Of a stretch of DNA of 43,130 bases, positions 32,382 through 41,183 are shown in pieces. A program made the position numbers and the translations under genes. How positions within the stretch are numbered: the stretch's first letter is position 1; each line of letters opens with the position of its first letter. The notes under the pieces are model-generated. The model did no database searches. It was not told the DNA's origin and saw nothing but the letters and a program-made list of their open reading frames with translations. The DNA lies in assembly GCA_964202965.1 (NCBI GenBank), contig CAXNKG010000025.1:1-43130 (forward strand). Reading direction: 5' to 3'. The stretch is from CAXNKG01 sp964202965 (lineage in GTDB: Bacteria; Acidobacteriota; Vicinamibacteria; Vicinamibacterales; UBA2999).

Positions 32382-34811
32382 CTAGGACGGAGGCTCGAAC
32401 GGCCGCGAGGCGTTGAGCGCCCGTTCGATGTAGGAGCGGAGCTCCGACAGGGTCCTTTCGGACCCCGTAAACAGGCCTTCCGGGTAGCGCGACTCCTCGA
32501 TCATGTTCCGGTAAATGTCGGCGCTCTGATAGAGGTTCAGGCTCAGGCCTGCCAGGTACTGCAGGCGCAGGTTCCGATCCGTGTTGATCACCCCGTCCCG
32601 CAGCCACCTGGCCATGCCCTGCCGCCCGCCGGCATAGGTGCCAAACAGCTCCACGGCGGAATTAATCCCCACCTGGGCGAGTGACTGTCGAATGGGCTCC
32701 CCCTCCGGCGACGACAGCCGCGCCTGCACGGCATCGACATCGATTGGCTGGTTGCCGAGCTGGCCGAACAGCACGACGTCGTACCCCTGGTTGTTGACCG
32801 TATTCGCGAATACGGCGCCGTTCGGGAACGCCTCCAGAAAAGTGGCGACCTCGCTCTTCACGGCCGCATCGTTGCTCTCGTACAACTGCACGAAGAGCGT
32901 GACGACGCCCCCCGGGTTCAGGTGCTCCTTGACCTCCTGGAAGAACTCCCGGGTGTAGAGCGTGGCGGCGCCCTTGACCCAGGGGTCCAGCGGGTCCGAC
33001 GTAATCGCGTCGAACTTCTCGTCCGTCGTCAGAAGGAAATGCCGCGCGTCGTCGAGGTGAATGCGCACCTTCGGGTTGCGAACGACGTCGAAGTTGTGCT
33101 CGGAGAAGTGCGTGGAGACCACCTGCGGCACGAGCGGCTCGATTTCCGCGATCGTCTGCGCCTTCACCATCGGGTCGATCGACACGGCGCCGGCCGTCAC
33201 GCCTGCCCCGCAGCCGATCACCAGCACGCGCGCCGGGTTTGCCGGGACGAGCGTCGTGATGTGGCCCAGCATGCGCTGCAGCCGCATGTCCTGCGGTTCG
33301 CTCGACGCCTGGATCTTGCCGGCGTTGTGATAGTTGAGGATCCCTTCGGGCGTCCGTGACACGGCGACGGCAGCGGTCACGCCCTCCCCCACGTATTCGA
33401 TCTGGTTCACGCCAATCCAGGTCGCCGCATATCGTCCGTAGGCGACAAGCAGGCCCGGCAGCGGCGGGACGGTGCGCGCCAGGACGAGCGCGCCGAGGCC
33501 GACCACTGCCGCGAGCATGGCCGCGCGGCGCGCATGCGTGCCTGGGTGAGCGGCGTGTTCTGGGGAGCGCGGCGCAACCCCAACCAGTAGGAGCAACCCC
33601 GACATCGCCGCGACGCCGATCAGGAGCTGCTGGGTGACCTGGCTCCCCATGGTGCCCACGAGCACGAGTCCCGAGGCCAGCGCGCCGACGATCGCGCCAA
33701 CCGTGTTCGCGGCGTAGACGCGGCCGACCACCCGTCCCGGATCGTCGATGTCACGCGCCACGGCGCCGAGCGCCAGTGGAAAGCTGGCACCCCACAACAG
33801 CGTCGATGGCAGCGACACCCACATGGCGCGAATCAGATCCAGTTGGAAGAGGTAGGCGAGGTCCGTGGAGATCGACGGGTTGATCGGCCAGTACGGGAGC
33901 GACGCGCCGGCCGTGTACGCCGCCCACGCCATGGTGACGCACAGCGCCAGCTGGCAGCAACCGAGCGCCACGCGCGGATTGGGAATCCGCCGCGCGATGT
34001 CGGCGCCAATCGTGCTTCCGAGACCGAGCCCGACGAGAAACACCGCCAGGATCAGCGAGAACGTGTACGTCGTCGCGCCAAAGAGCAACGACAGAATGCG
34101 CGTCCACACCACTTCCGCACCGAGCGCCGTCAGCCCGGAGAGCGCGATGGCGGTATAGACCAGACGTGCATCCGGTGCCGGTGTCGTCGCCTCGGGCACC
34201 AACGGCGCGGGCACGTAGGCCGTTCGGCGCGCGACAACCAGCGCCAGTCCCGCGACGACGACGTTCAACACGACCGCGACGTAGGTCGCCGTCGGCATGT
34301 CGAACACGCGAAGCAGATAGAAGCCCGCCAGCAGGCAGCCGATGACGGCGCCGACGATATTCCCGCCGTAGAAGAAGCCGAGCCACGCCACGCCGGATGG
34401 TGTCGCCCTGACCCATCGGGCAATGGCCGGGAGCGTCGCGCCCATAAGCATCGTCGGCGGCAGCAGGCAGATGCCCGCCACGACGGCACGGAGATACAGG
34501 TTCGCCTGGCCTGTGCCCGCGACGCTCGCATAGACGCGGCCCGCGAACGGGAGCGCGAACAGCGCAAGCAGGCCGAACGCGCCGATGCCGAGCTCGAGCG
34601 CGGCATACACACGCAATGGATGATGGCGCGCGCTGATGAACTTGGGCAGGAGGAGGCTCCCGAGACACATGCCGCCCATGAACGTGCCGAGCAGAATGCC
34701 GAGCGACACCGCCGACGACCCGACCGAGAGCTGCAGCAATTGAAACCAGACGACTTCATAGATGAGCGCGGCACAGCCGGAGCCGACGAATAACAGCAGG
34801 ATCACAGGCAT
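32382..34811 (-). CDS. Membrane-fused spermidine synthase-like protein
   Basis: An 809-residue protein. About residues 1-440 form a polytopic membrane region with MFS-like helices (VILLLFVGSGCAALIYEVVW is the first). After a short gap, a Rossmann methyltransferase-like domain resembles spermidine synthase: VLVIGCGAGVTAGAVS, the acidic strand end IAEIEPLV, and LDDARHFLLT. ITSDPLDPW stands where the catalytic Asp of spermidine synthase lies. A helical tail with repeat-like spacing ends the protein. Such fusions are frequent in Acidobacteriota; the product is likely an aminopropylated or other modified lipid-associated amine, but this is not proven. ATG 34811 is preferred to the TTG at 34823. 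Confidence 0.87.
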   Translation of the reverse strand: MPVILLLFVGSGCAALIYEVVWFQLLQLSVGSSAVSLGILLGTFMGGMCLGSLLLPKFISARHHPLRVYAALELGIGAFGLLALFALPFAGRVYASVAGTGQANLYLRAVVAGICLLPPTMLMGATLPAIARWVRATPSGVAWLGFFYGGNIVGAVIGCLLAGFYLLRVFDMPTATYVAVVLNVVVAGLALVVARRTAYVPAPLVPEATTPAPDARLVYTAIALSGLTALGAEVVWTRILSLLFGATTYTFSLILAVFLVGLGLGSTIGADIARRIPNPRVALGCCQLALCVTMAWAAYTAGASLPYWPINPSISTDLAYLFQLDLIRAMWVSLPSTLLWGASFPLALGAVARDIDDPGRVVGRVYAANTVGAIVGALASGLVLVGTMGSQVTQQLLIGVAAMSGLLLLVGVAPRSPEHAAHPGTHARRAAMLAAVVGLGALVLARTVPPLPGLLVAYGRYAATWIGVNQIEYVGEGVTAAVAVSRTPEGILNYHNAGKIQASSEPQDMRLQRMLGHITTLVPANPARVLVIGCGAGVTAGAVSIDPMVKAQTIAEIEPLVPQVVSTHFSEHNFDVVRNPKVRIHLDDARHFLLTTDEKFDAITSDPLDPWVKGAATLYTREFFQEVKEHLNPGGVVTLFVQLYESNDAAVKSEVATFLEAFPNGAVFANTVNNQGYDVVLFGQLGNQPIDVDAVQARLSSPEGEPIRQSLAQVGINSAVELFGTYAGGRQGMARWLRDGVINTDRNLRLQYLAGLSLNLYQSADIYRNMIEESRYPEGLFTGSERTLSELRSYIERALNASRPFEPPS

Positions 34812-34827
34812 GGGTAAGGGCAATATC

Positions 34828-35511
34828 TCACGGAATTGATGGGGTCAGACGCGTGCTCCGAATATTGAATCGCCTCGTGAAGCGCGCCGCCAGCTGTTCG
34901 CTGTGGGTCACGACGATGAGGATGTTCTGCTGCTGCGTGTGGAGCGCGATGAGCAGGGCGGCAACCGCCGCGGCTGATTCCTGATCGAGGTTGCCGGTCG
35001 GCTCGTCGCACAGGAGCAGACGGGGCCTGCGAATCAGCGCGCGCGCGATCGCGACCCGCTGTTTCTCCCCACCAGACAACTCCCCCGGGCGGTGGTCGAT
35101 GCGATCCGACAGCCCGACCTCGGCGATCAGGGACCGTGCAAATGCGGCGTCGTCCGCGCTGGCGCCGCTCCGGCGCTCCGCGACAAGCGTGGGGACCAGC
35201 ACGTTCTCGAGCACGGAACACTGCGGCAGCAGGCAGTGATCCTGGAAGACGAAGCCGATCGAGGCGTTCCGGAATTCGGCAAGAAGCGCGTCAGACAGCG
35301 CGAAAGGATCGCGGCCATCGAGGGTCACAGTGCCGGATGTGGGCCGATCGAGGGCTCCGAGAATGTGCAGCAGCGAGCTCTTGCCGCTGCCTGACGGCCC
35401 CGTAATCGCGGCGGCGTCACCCGGCGCGAGCGAAAACGTGACATCCGAGAGTACCGCCAGCGGCCCCAGCGGAGTGGGATACGACTTGCTGACGCTAACG
35501 ACGCTGAGCAC
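34828..35511 (-). CDS. ABC transporter ATP-binding protein, LolD/MacB type
   Basis: A 227-residue ATPase with all motifs: Walker A GPSGSGKSS, Q-loop FVFQDHCLLPQ, signature LSGGEKQRVAIARAL, Walker B LLLCDEPTGNLD and the H-loop VTHSE. Its size and the PTSGTVTLDGRDPFALSD segment place it in the LolD/MacB/FtsE group, which extrudes lipoproteins, peptides or lipids. No permease gene is adjacent in this window, so its partner must be elsewhere. Its start (GTG 35511) overlaps the end of the glycosyltransferase gene by 17 bp, and the next gene begins 16 bp after its stop, so it belongs to the minus-strand run. Confidence 0.93.
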   Translation of the reverse strand: MLSVVSVSKSYPTPLGPLAVLSDVTFSLAPGDAAAITGPSGSGKSSLLHILGALDRPTSGTVTLDGRDPFALSDALLAEFRNASIGFVFQDHCLLPQCSVLENVLVPTLVAERRSGASADDAAFARSLIAEVGLSDRIDHRPGELSGGEKQRVAIARALIRRPRLLLCDEPTGNLDQESAAAVAALLIALHTQQQNILIVVTHSEQLAARFTRRFNIRSTRLTPSIP

Positions 35512-36829
35512 TGGCTACACCATACGCCTCGATCAGGCGCTCCGCCGATTGATCCACCCCGTAGTGCCGCCGGACGCCGTCGAACGCCCGCTGCGCAAGG
35601 TCCAGTCGGAGCGCCGGCGTCCGCGCCAGGCGTTCCATGCCATCGGCCAGCGCGTCGGGGTCGTCCGGCGCGACCAGCAGGCCGCCGCCCGTGCGCTCCA
35701 CGATCTCGGTGAACGCCCCGCGCCGTGGCTGCACGACCGGCACGCCGCTCGCCATGGCTTCGAGCAGGAACATGCCCTTGGGCTCATCGTAGGTGGCCGG
35801 CACCGACAGCACATCAAGCCCGCGCAGAAACGCGATCTTGCCGGGCCGATCGACCTCACCGCGATACTCAAATTCGTGAACTAGGCCTGCGCGCTGCAGG
35901 ATCGCCTTCGCGCCATCGAGATAGGACTGGTTCGGGCGCGGCAAATGCCCCGCCGCAACGAGCCGCATCGGTATGTCCGGCGTCCGCCCCCGCAGCCGCA
36001 CGTACGCGTCGGCCAGGACCTGCAGTCCCTTTTCCGGTGCGATACGAGCGAAGTAGCCGAGGGTAAACGGTCCGGGGCTCCGGGCTTCAGGCTCGTGGAC
36101 TTCTGACTTCTGACTTCTGACTTCTGACTTTTCCGGATACCCATCCAGCGTGATGCCCAATGGCACCACCGAGATGCGATCGGATGGTATGGCGAGATAC
36201 GCGGACATGAACCGGGCGGCGTAGTCGCTCACGGCAATGAACCGATCGATCGCTGGCACCTGCGCGCGTATGAGCGCCCGCGCCTGCTCGCGATACGGCG
36301 GGACCAGATCGTCCAGGAACAGCTCTTCACCCTGGAGAGTGCAGCAGACGGGACGGTTGAACGCGCGCTTCAACGGCACCGCCATCGCGATAAGCAGTGA
36401 ATTCGCCAGATCGATGACGTCCGGTGGCGCTTCGTCACGCGCCCACTCCATCAGTTTCTCGAACTCCTTGTGCAGCACGCCCTGTTCGCCGCGGAGCATC
36501 GAGATCGTCAGCTCGCCGAGGAGCCTGGCGTCGGTCTTGATGGCGCGTCCGGCAAAGGCACGGATGACGGCCGGCGAATCCCAGAGCCGATCCAGCAGAC
36601 GCGGAGTGGCGCGAAACAGCGGCACGTATTGCTGCAGGTAGACGCTGATCCCGCCAAAGAGCACCCGGTCTCGGCTGACATTCGGCTCGTCCGGCCGCGT
36701 AGGCGTGTAGACCGGCATGAGCGTGACATCATGCCCCCGCGCCATCAGCGCCCGCGCCAGCGCGTTGTCGCGGGTGCAGCTGCCGCAGTACATGCCGGCG
36801 GCGCCGGCGGTGATCTGAAGGATCTTCAC
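35495..36829 (-). CDS. Family 4 glycosyltransferase with a heptamer-encoded linker
   Basis: A 444-residue GT-B enzyme. The N-terminal domain begins VKILQITAGAAGMYCGSCTRDNALARAL. The C-terminal nucleotide-sugar domain has LGYFARIAPEKGLQVLADAY and the E-x7-E motif region PKGMFLLEAMASGVPVVQPR. Between them, at about residues 233-252, KSEVRSQKSEV plus EPEARSPG is encoded by 7-bp repeats, exactly at the interdomain hinge. It should transfer a sugar from a nucleotide donor to an unknown acceptor, perhaps a lipid. The GTG start at 36829 overlaps the upstream aldehyde dehydrogenase stop by 4 bp (GTGA). The larger frame to 37051 is not supported. Confidence 0.92.
   Translation of the reverse strand: MKILQITAGAAGMYCGSCTRDNALARALMARGHDVTLMPVYTPTRPDEPNVSRDRVLFGGISVYLQQYVPLFRATPRLLDRLWDSPAVIRAFAGRAIKTDARLLGELTISMLRGEQGVLHKEFEKLMEWARDEAPPDVIDLANSLLIAMAVPLKRAFNRPVCCTLQGEELFLDDLVPPYREQARALIRAQVPAIDRFIAVSDYAARFMSAYLAIPSDRISVVPLGITLDGYPEKSEVRSQKSEVHEPEARSPGPFTLGYFARIAPEKGLQVLADAYVRLRGRTPDIPMRLVAAGHLPRPNQSYLDGAKAILQRAGLVHEFEYRGEVDRPGKIAFLRGLDVLSVPATYDEPKGMFLLEAMASGVPVVQPRRGAFTEIVERTGGGLLVAPDDPDALADGMERLARTPALRLDLAQRAFDGVRRHYGVDQSAERLIEAYGVASAQRR
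36098..36132. repeat. Heptamer array inside the glycosyltransferase, 4.5 units (GACTTCT)
   Basis: Four GACTTCT units and a partial GACTTTT. Degenerate GGCTCCG/GGCTTCA/GGCTCGT-like units precede them from about 36075. On the gene strand the unit AGAAGTC is stop-free and encodes KSEVRSQ. On the other strand it would give TGA. Confidence 0.92.
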
Positions 36830-38253
36830 TGCAGCGGAGCGGTCTGAAAAGCCCGTGCGCGGAACAGGAACTCGACGATGTTCCCTTCGTGCGGCTGGAG
36901 CCAGTTGAGCTGCGACGTCGGGACCGGGCCGAGGTTCAGGCGGTCGATGTGGACCGCGTCGAGCAGCTGCCGCCGGAACGTCTCGTTGCCGGTGATCGCC
37001 GTACACACCAGCGTCGGCCCGATCGCGTCGAGCATCGTGCGCTCCGGGCATTCGACGACGGTGACGAACGGAAACATGTATTCCTGCTTCGCGACGGGAA
37101 CGCCGGGGCTCGCGGCATGGATCACCGTCGGCAGGAGATAGTCGGCCCTGCCCTCTTGCACGAGGCGGCCGCCCGGCCGGTACGTCGCCGTCACGTCGGT
37201 CACGCCCGGGACTGTCAGTTCCGCGTCGATCGCCTTCGAGATCGCCTCGGCGACGCCGGGCACGGTGAACGCCGCCAGGCCCGCGTCGGGATGATCGGGC
37301 GGCAGCGGGCGGATGGCCGCCAGCCGCTGCGCGATCGCGTCGGCAATCTCGCGCGTGTGCCGGCTCGCCCAGATCCCGGAGCAGTTGATGCAGCTCCGGC
37401 CGCTGTTGATGAAGACGCTCTCGACCATCACGTCGAGATGGCGCTCCCAGTCATCCACCTGGTCGTCGCCGAGGAGAATCTTGGAAAACCCGGGCCCGTG
37501 CGCCTGCACCCGCGGGTCGCCGCGATACCGATCGACGGTGGCGGTGCCGCCGAAGATGAGGCTCCGCGCACAGGCATCGAGCACCGCGCCGCCGACATCG
37601 GCCTGCCCCGGGTAGATCGCGATGGCGTCGCGCGGGATGCCCGCCTCGAAAAAGGCGGACGCCATCCGGTACGGCGTCCACGGCTCCTGCGGGCCCGGCT
37701 TCAGGACCAGCCCGACCTGCAGCGGAATGATCGGCAGCCACAGCGTGTGCACGCCGGGAGAATTCGACGGCAGCACGAGCCCGAGGACAGGACTTTGCGC
37801 CTGGTAGCTGATCGGCACGCCGCGCTCGTCCCCGTGCCCGCTGGCGAGCACGTCGAAGTCGAGGCCGCGCGTCAGCGCCGTCAGGACATTGCGCATCTCG
37901 CCCAGCACGAAGGCGTTCTTCTTCATGTTGGCGCGGCACATCCGCTCCGGGAGCCCTGTGCTGGCCGACTGGGCATGGACGAACGCGTCGGCCGTCTGCG
38001 CGCCGTCGCCCATCGGCAGGGTGGCCGTCATGTACAACGCCCCCGCCCGGCCCACGCGGGCAATCAGCTCGTCAATCGGGATCGCGCGCAACGCCGCGCG
38101 CGCACGGGCGGCCTTCCGCATGTCGCGCTGAATGAGGCCGCCGTTGGCCCGGCTCACACGGGCGATCGGTTCCCCCGTCGAAAAGTGGACGACCTCGTCC
38201 ACCTCGAGGCTGGTGTAAGGGTCGCCGAAACGGAGGACGGGAAGATGCAGCAT
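36826..38253 (-). CDS. Aldehyde dehydrogenase-superfamily protein, probably an acyl-thioester reductase
   Basis: A 475-residue protein from ATG 38253. The catalytic Cys is in NSGRSCINCSGIW, NAD-site residues are around SLIFGGTATVDRY, and PVLGLVLPSNSPGVHTLWLP is the family's N-terminal core. The ELGGKSP motif holding the general-base Glu of ordinary aldehyde dehydrogenases is replaced by AHGPGFSKILLGDD, without a Glu. Acylating reductases also lack this base, so reduction of an acyl thioester to aldehyde is more likely than aldehyde oxidation. The gene lies 11 bp after an AMP-forming ligase gene, which would supply the activated acid, and is coupled to the glycosyltransferase by GTGA. The pair resembles LuxE-LuxC in logic, not in close sequence. 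Confidence 0.85.
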   Translation of the reverse strand: MLHLPVLRFGDPYTSLEVDEVVHFSTGEPIARVSRANGGLIQRDMRKAARARAALRAIPIDELIARVGRAGALYMTATLPMGDGAQTADAFVHAQSASTGLPERMCRANMKKNAFVLGEMRNVLTALTRGLDFDVLASGHGDERGVPISYQAQSPVLGLVLPSNSPGVHTLWLPIIPLQVGLVLKPGPQEPWTPYRMASAFFEAGIPRDAIAIYPGQADVGGAVLDACARSLIFGGTATVDRYRGDPRVQAHGPGFSKILLGDDQVDDWERHLDVMVESVFINSGRSCINCSGIWASRHTREIADAIAQRLAAIRPLPPDHPDAGLAAFTVPGVAEAISKAIDAELTVPGVTDVTATYRPGGRLVQEGRADYLLPTVIHAASPGVPVAKQEYMFPFVTVVECPERTMLDAIGPTLVCTAITGNETFRRQLLDAVHIDRLNLGPVPTSQLNWLQPHEGNIVEFLFRARAFQTAPLQ

Positions 38254-38267
38254 AGGCTCAGGGCTCA
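38254..38267. repeat. Short heptamer repeat, 2 units (AGGCTCA / GGGCTCA)
   Basis: Two units fill the 11-bp gap between the ligase stop and the reductase ATG and include the ligase stop codon (TCA on the plus strand). It is too short to be significant alone but matches the window's repeat family. Confidence 0.5.
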
Positions 38268-39320
38268 ATAGACCCCCACCGTCGTCACGGCCGCGAAGCC
38301 GCGGTAGGGCCGCACGCCGCTGACGCCGTCCCACGGAAAGCGTTCGCAGGGGGGCTCACGCTCGCCTTCGTCGCGTTCGAGGAAGCCCGGCATGAAGAAT
38401 TCCTTCGTCAGCGTCGTGAGCTTCACGCGGCCGGTGGCTCCGTAGTCGACCACCCGGTCGGCGTCGTCGAAGTCGACGACTTCGATCACGGCCCTGGGCT
38501 GAGGCGCGTGGTACGTGATCTTGTAGCTGTTGGCGGGACCGGTCGGCGCGCTCGCCGCCAGTCCCATCAGCGTGTTGCCATAGGTCGGCGTCATGTAGGC
38601 GCCGTCGAGCATCTCCTCGTGCGCGAAGCGGTTCCACTGGGGCGTGAACTCCGTCCCCCCGCAGAAGATCCCCGTGATCCCGCTCTTCCGGATCGTGCTG
38701 CCCATGGACTCCAGGCGCAGCGCCAGCGCTTCGAGCAGCTTGGGCGTCGTGAACATGCACCGGATGTCGTGGTTCGCCGAGAGGATGGTGACCGCCTGGT
38801 CGATGACGTGATCCCGGTAGGCATGGAGGTGCTCGGTCCAGCCGCTCTTGATCAACTTGATCACCCACCGCGGATCGAGATCGACGCAGAAGCAGATCCC
38901 GCCGCGGTGCTGCGCCAGGTGTTCCACCGCCAGCCGCAGGCGCCGCGGCCCGGAGGGACCAAGCATCAGCCAGTTCGCACCCTTCGGAAACTGCTGATCG
39001 GGAAGGGTGGTGCTGAACAGCTCGTAGTCGATCCGGAAGTCGTCCACGTTGATGCGCGTCTTCGGGATGCCGGTCGTGCCGCCCGTCTCGAAGACGAACA
39101 CGGGCTTCCCCGCCAGCCCGCGCGGCACCCAGCGCTGCACGGGACCGCCGCGCAGCCATTCGTCCTCGAACCCGCCAAACCGGCGCAGATCCGCGAACGT
39201 CCTGACTTCCCGGCGCGGGTCCCACCCGAGCGTGTTCGCGCGATCGAGCCAGAAGGGAGACCCCGTGGCGGGATCGAAGTGCCAGTCCACGACTTCCTGT
39301 ACCCATGAGTCGAGCGTCAC
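38265..39320 (-). CDS. AMP-forming acyl ligase (phenylacetate-CoA ligase/LuxE-like)
   Basis: A 351-residue member of the adenylate-forming superfamily, shorter than full acyl-CoA synthetases (about 500-600) and close to LuxE-type acyl-protein synthetases (about 370). The P-loop-like FETGGTTGIPKTR is at about residues 75-90. FCGGTEFTPQWNRF and MTPTYGNTLMGLA are the adenylate-binding turns, and GATGRVKLTTLTKEFF lies near the end. It likely activates a carboxylic acid with ATP for the adjacent reductase. The start is GTG 39320. A TATACT box lies only 7 nt upstream (39328-39333), so a leaderless mRNA is possible. It heads the minus-strand run and is divergent from the MFS gene. Confidence 0.83.
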   Translation of the reverse strand: MTLDSWVQEVVDWHFDPATGSPFWLDRANTLGWDPRREVRTFADLRRFGGFEDEWLRGGPVQRWVPRGLAGKPVFVFETGGTTGIPKTRINVDDFRIDYELFSTTLPDQQFPKGANWLMLGPSGPRRLRLAVEHLAQHRGGICFCVDLDPRWVIKLIKSGWTEHLHAYRDHVIDQAVTILSANHDIRCMFTTPKLLEALALRLESMGSTIRKSGITGIFCGGTEFTPQWNRFAHEEMLDGAYMTPTYGNTLMGLAASAPTGPANSYKITYHAPQPRAVIEVVDFDDADRVVDYGATGRVKLTTLTKEFFMPGFLERDEGEREPPCERFPWDGVSGVRPYRGFAAVTTVGVY

Positions 39321-39327
39321 ATTCGGT

Positions 39328-39333
39328 AGTATA
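39328..39333 (-). promoter_or_regulatory. Candidate -10 box (TATACT), 7 nt before the acyl ligase start
   Basis: TATACT on the minus strand is followed by 7 nt and GTG 39320, without a ribosome-binding site. A plus-strand TATATT (39330-39335) overlaps it and could serve the divergent MFS gene, which has a 23-nt leader with GAGG. Confidence 0.5.
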
Positions 39334-39358
39334 TTCGCGCCTCATCCCACGAGGCCTC

Positions 39359-40702
39359 ATGACAACGGTGCATCTGGAGCAGAAGGCTCCCCGCCTCACG
39401 CCGATCCAGTGGTTGATCTGCGTCATTGCCGCCATCGGCTTTGCGTTCGACTCGTACGAGTTACTGATGCTCCCGCTCATCGTCAGGCCCGCGCTCGCGG
39501 ATCTGCTCGGCGCCGCGCCGAACAGTCTCGAGGTCAACAGCTGGGTGGGCACGCTCCAGTACATGCCGGCCGTGGCGGGCGGCATCTTCGGATTGCTGGG
39601 GGGGTATCTCACCGATCTGCTCGGCCGCAGGCGCGTCCTGGTCTGGAGCATCCTGCTGTACGCCGGCTCGGCATGCGCGGCGGGCTATGCGGCCTCGGTC
39701 GAATGGCTCCTCTTCTGGCGCTGCTGCACGTTCGTGGGCGTCTGCGTCGAGTTTGTCGCGGCGGTGGCGTGGCTGGCGGAGCTCTTCCCCAACCCGGCGC
39801 AGCGCGAACGCGTCGTTGGCTACACGCAGGCGTTCGGATCCATCGGCGGCATCATGGTGACCGGCGCCTATTACCTCATCGTGACGTACGGCCAGTCGCT
39901 GCCCGAGGTGCGCGGCGGCCACGAGGCCTGGCGCTACACGCTCATCTCCGGCCTCATCCCGGCCATCCCGCTCATCCTGATCCGCCCCTTCCTGCCGGAA
40001 TCGCCCACCTGGATGGAAAAGAAAAAGGCGGGCACGCTGCGGCGTCCGAGCTTCGCGGCGCTCTTCGCCCCGGAGTTCCGCCGGACCACGATCGTGACGA
40101 CGATCATGATGGCGTGCGCATATGCCGCGGCGTTCGGCGCCATCCAGCAGATGCCGCGCATCGTGCCTGGCCTCGAGCAGGTGCAGGGGTTGCCGCGGAC
40201 GGCGGTGGAACAGACGATTAGCGGCGTCCAATCCTTCCAGGAATTCGGCGGGCTAACCGGGCGGCTGCTCCTGGCCTACCTGGCGGCGGTCATCATCAGC
40301 CGGCGCCGGCTGCTCTGGGTGTTCCAGATTCCTGGCCTGTTCCTCCTCCCGGCGGTCTACCTGCTGACGCCGACGGTCGGCCTGCCGCTCGCGCAGTGGG
40401 GCATCTTCCTCGTCGGCATGGCGACCATCGCGCAGTTCAGCTTCTGGGGGAACTACCTGCCGCGCGTCTACCCGACGCACCTGCGCGGGACGGGGGAAAG
40501 CTTTGCGGCCAACGTCGGCGGGCGCATGATCGGAACGATGGCTGCGCTCGTCACGGTGTCGCTGGTCACGAGCATGCCGGGCGACTCACTCCCGGTGCGG
40601 CTGGCCTACGCCGCGGCGGCCGTCGGCACCGGGGCGTACGTCATCGGGATCATCGCGAGCCGATGGCTCCCGGAACCAACGAAAGGGGCGCTGCCCGACT
40701 AA
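39359..40702 (+). CDS. MFS transporter (sugar/organic-acid type)
   Basis: A 447-residue 12-helix transporter. Helix 1 is LICVIAAIGFAFDSYELLML, with Asp and Glu in the membrane segment. The helix 2-3 loop has the family motif GGYLTDLLGRRRVL, and RPFLPESPTWMEKKKAG precedes the central loop. YPTHLRGTGESFAANVGGR is the PTHLRG-type motif of metabolite:H+ symporters. The substrate is unknown. ATG 39359 has GAGG 4 nt upstream; an in-frame ATG at 39305 lies inside the divergent ligase gene and is rejected. It faces the ligase-reductase operon divergently, so it may move a related acid. Confidence 0.92.
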   Translation: MTTVHLEQKAPRLTPIQWLICVIAAIGFAFDSYELLMLPLIVRPALADLLGAAPNSLEVNSWVGTLQYMPAVAGGIFGLLGGYLTDLLGRRRVLVWSILLYAGSACAAGYAASVEWLLFWRCCTFVGVCVEFVAAVAWLAELFPNPAQRERVVGYTQAFGSIGGIMVTGAYYLIVTYGQSLPEVRGGHEAWRYTLISGLIPAIPLILIRPFLPESPTWMEKKKAGTLRRPSFAALFAPEFRRTTIVTTIMMACAYAAAFGAIQQMPRIVPGLEQVQGLPRTAVEQTISGVQSFQEFGGLTGRLLLAYLAAVIISRRRLLWVFQIPGLFLLPAVYLLTPTVGLPLAQWGIFLVGMATIAQFSFWGNYLPRVYPTHLRGTGESFAANVGGRMIGTMAALVTVSLVTSMPGDSLPVRLAYAAAAVGTGAYVIGIIASRWLPEPTKGALPD

Positions 40703-40729
40703 ATTTAGTGTGTCCGACATGACACCGCC

Positions 40730-41167
40730 ATGAGCCTCCTTCCACGCGCGGCACTCGTCGCCACGACTCCCGAGGCGGTACGCGCGCTTCGCGGCGTGGC
40801 CGAGGTGGAGCTGACTCACTTTCCCTTCAGGATCGGGCGGGACAGCCGCACGTCTCCGCCGGGTAGCGACGAAGTGATCGAGCTCAGACTTGGCATTATT
40901 CCCGGCCTGAACGACCTCTATCTCGTCGAGGCCCGCTGGGCAGACCTGCTGCAGATTTCCCGCGAGCACCTGCAGATCGAACGCGACGGCCAGCGCTTCT
41001 TCGTCGCCGATCGTGGGAGCCAGACCGGCACCATCGTGGCGGGCAGGCCGGTGGGCGGGAACCGGGCGGCCGGGCGGGCGGAGGTGACGAGCGGCGATCT
41101 GATCGTCATCGGCAACGACCGGTCCGAGTTCATCTTCCGATTCGAGATCCGCCGCACAGAACGGTAG
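40730..41167 (+). CDS. Small FHA-domain protein
   Basis: A 145-residue cytoplasmic protein that is almost entirely one forkhead-associated domain. FPFRIGRDSRTS holds the phosphate-contact Arg, QISREHLQIERDG is the SxxH motif, and ADRGSQTGTIVAG stands for the usual DxxSxNGT, with the Asn shifted or replaced. FHA domains bind phosphothreonine, so a Ser/Thr kinase such as the one at 6717-9467 could be a partner, though nothing in the sequence links them. It follows the MFS gene by 27 bp. Confidence 0.87.
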   Translation: MSLLPRAALVATTPEAVRALRGVAEVELTHFPFRIGRDSRTSPPGSDEVIELRLGIIPGLNDLYLVEARWADLLQISREHLQIERDGQRFFVADRGSQTGTIVAGRPVGGNRAAGRAEVTSGDLIVIGNDRSEFIFRFEIRRTER

Positions 41168-41183
41168 CCGGGGTCCCTCGCAG

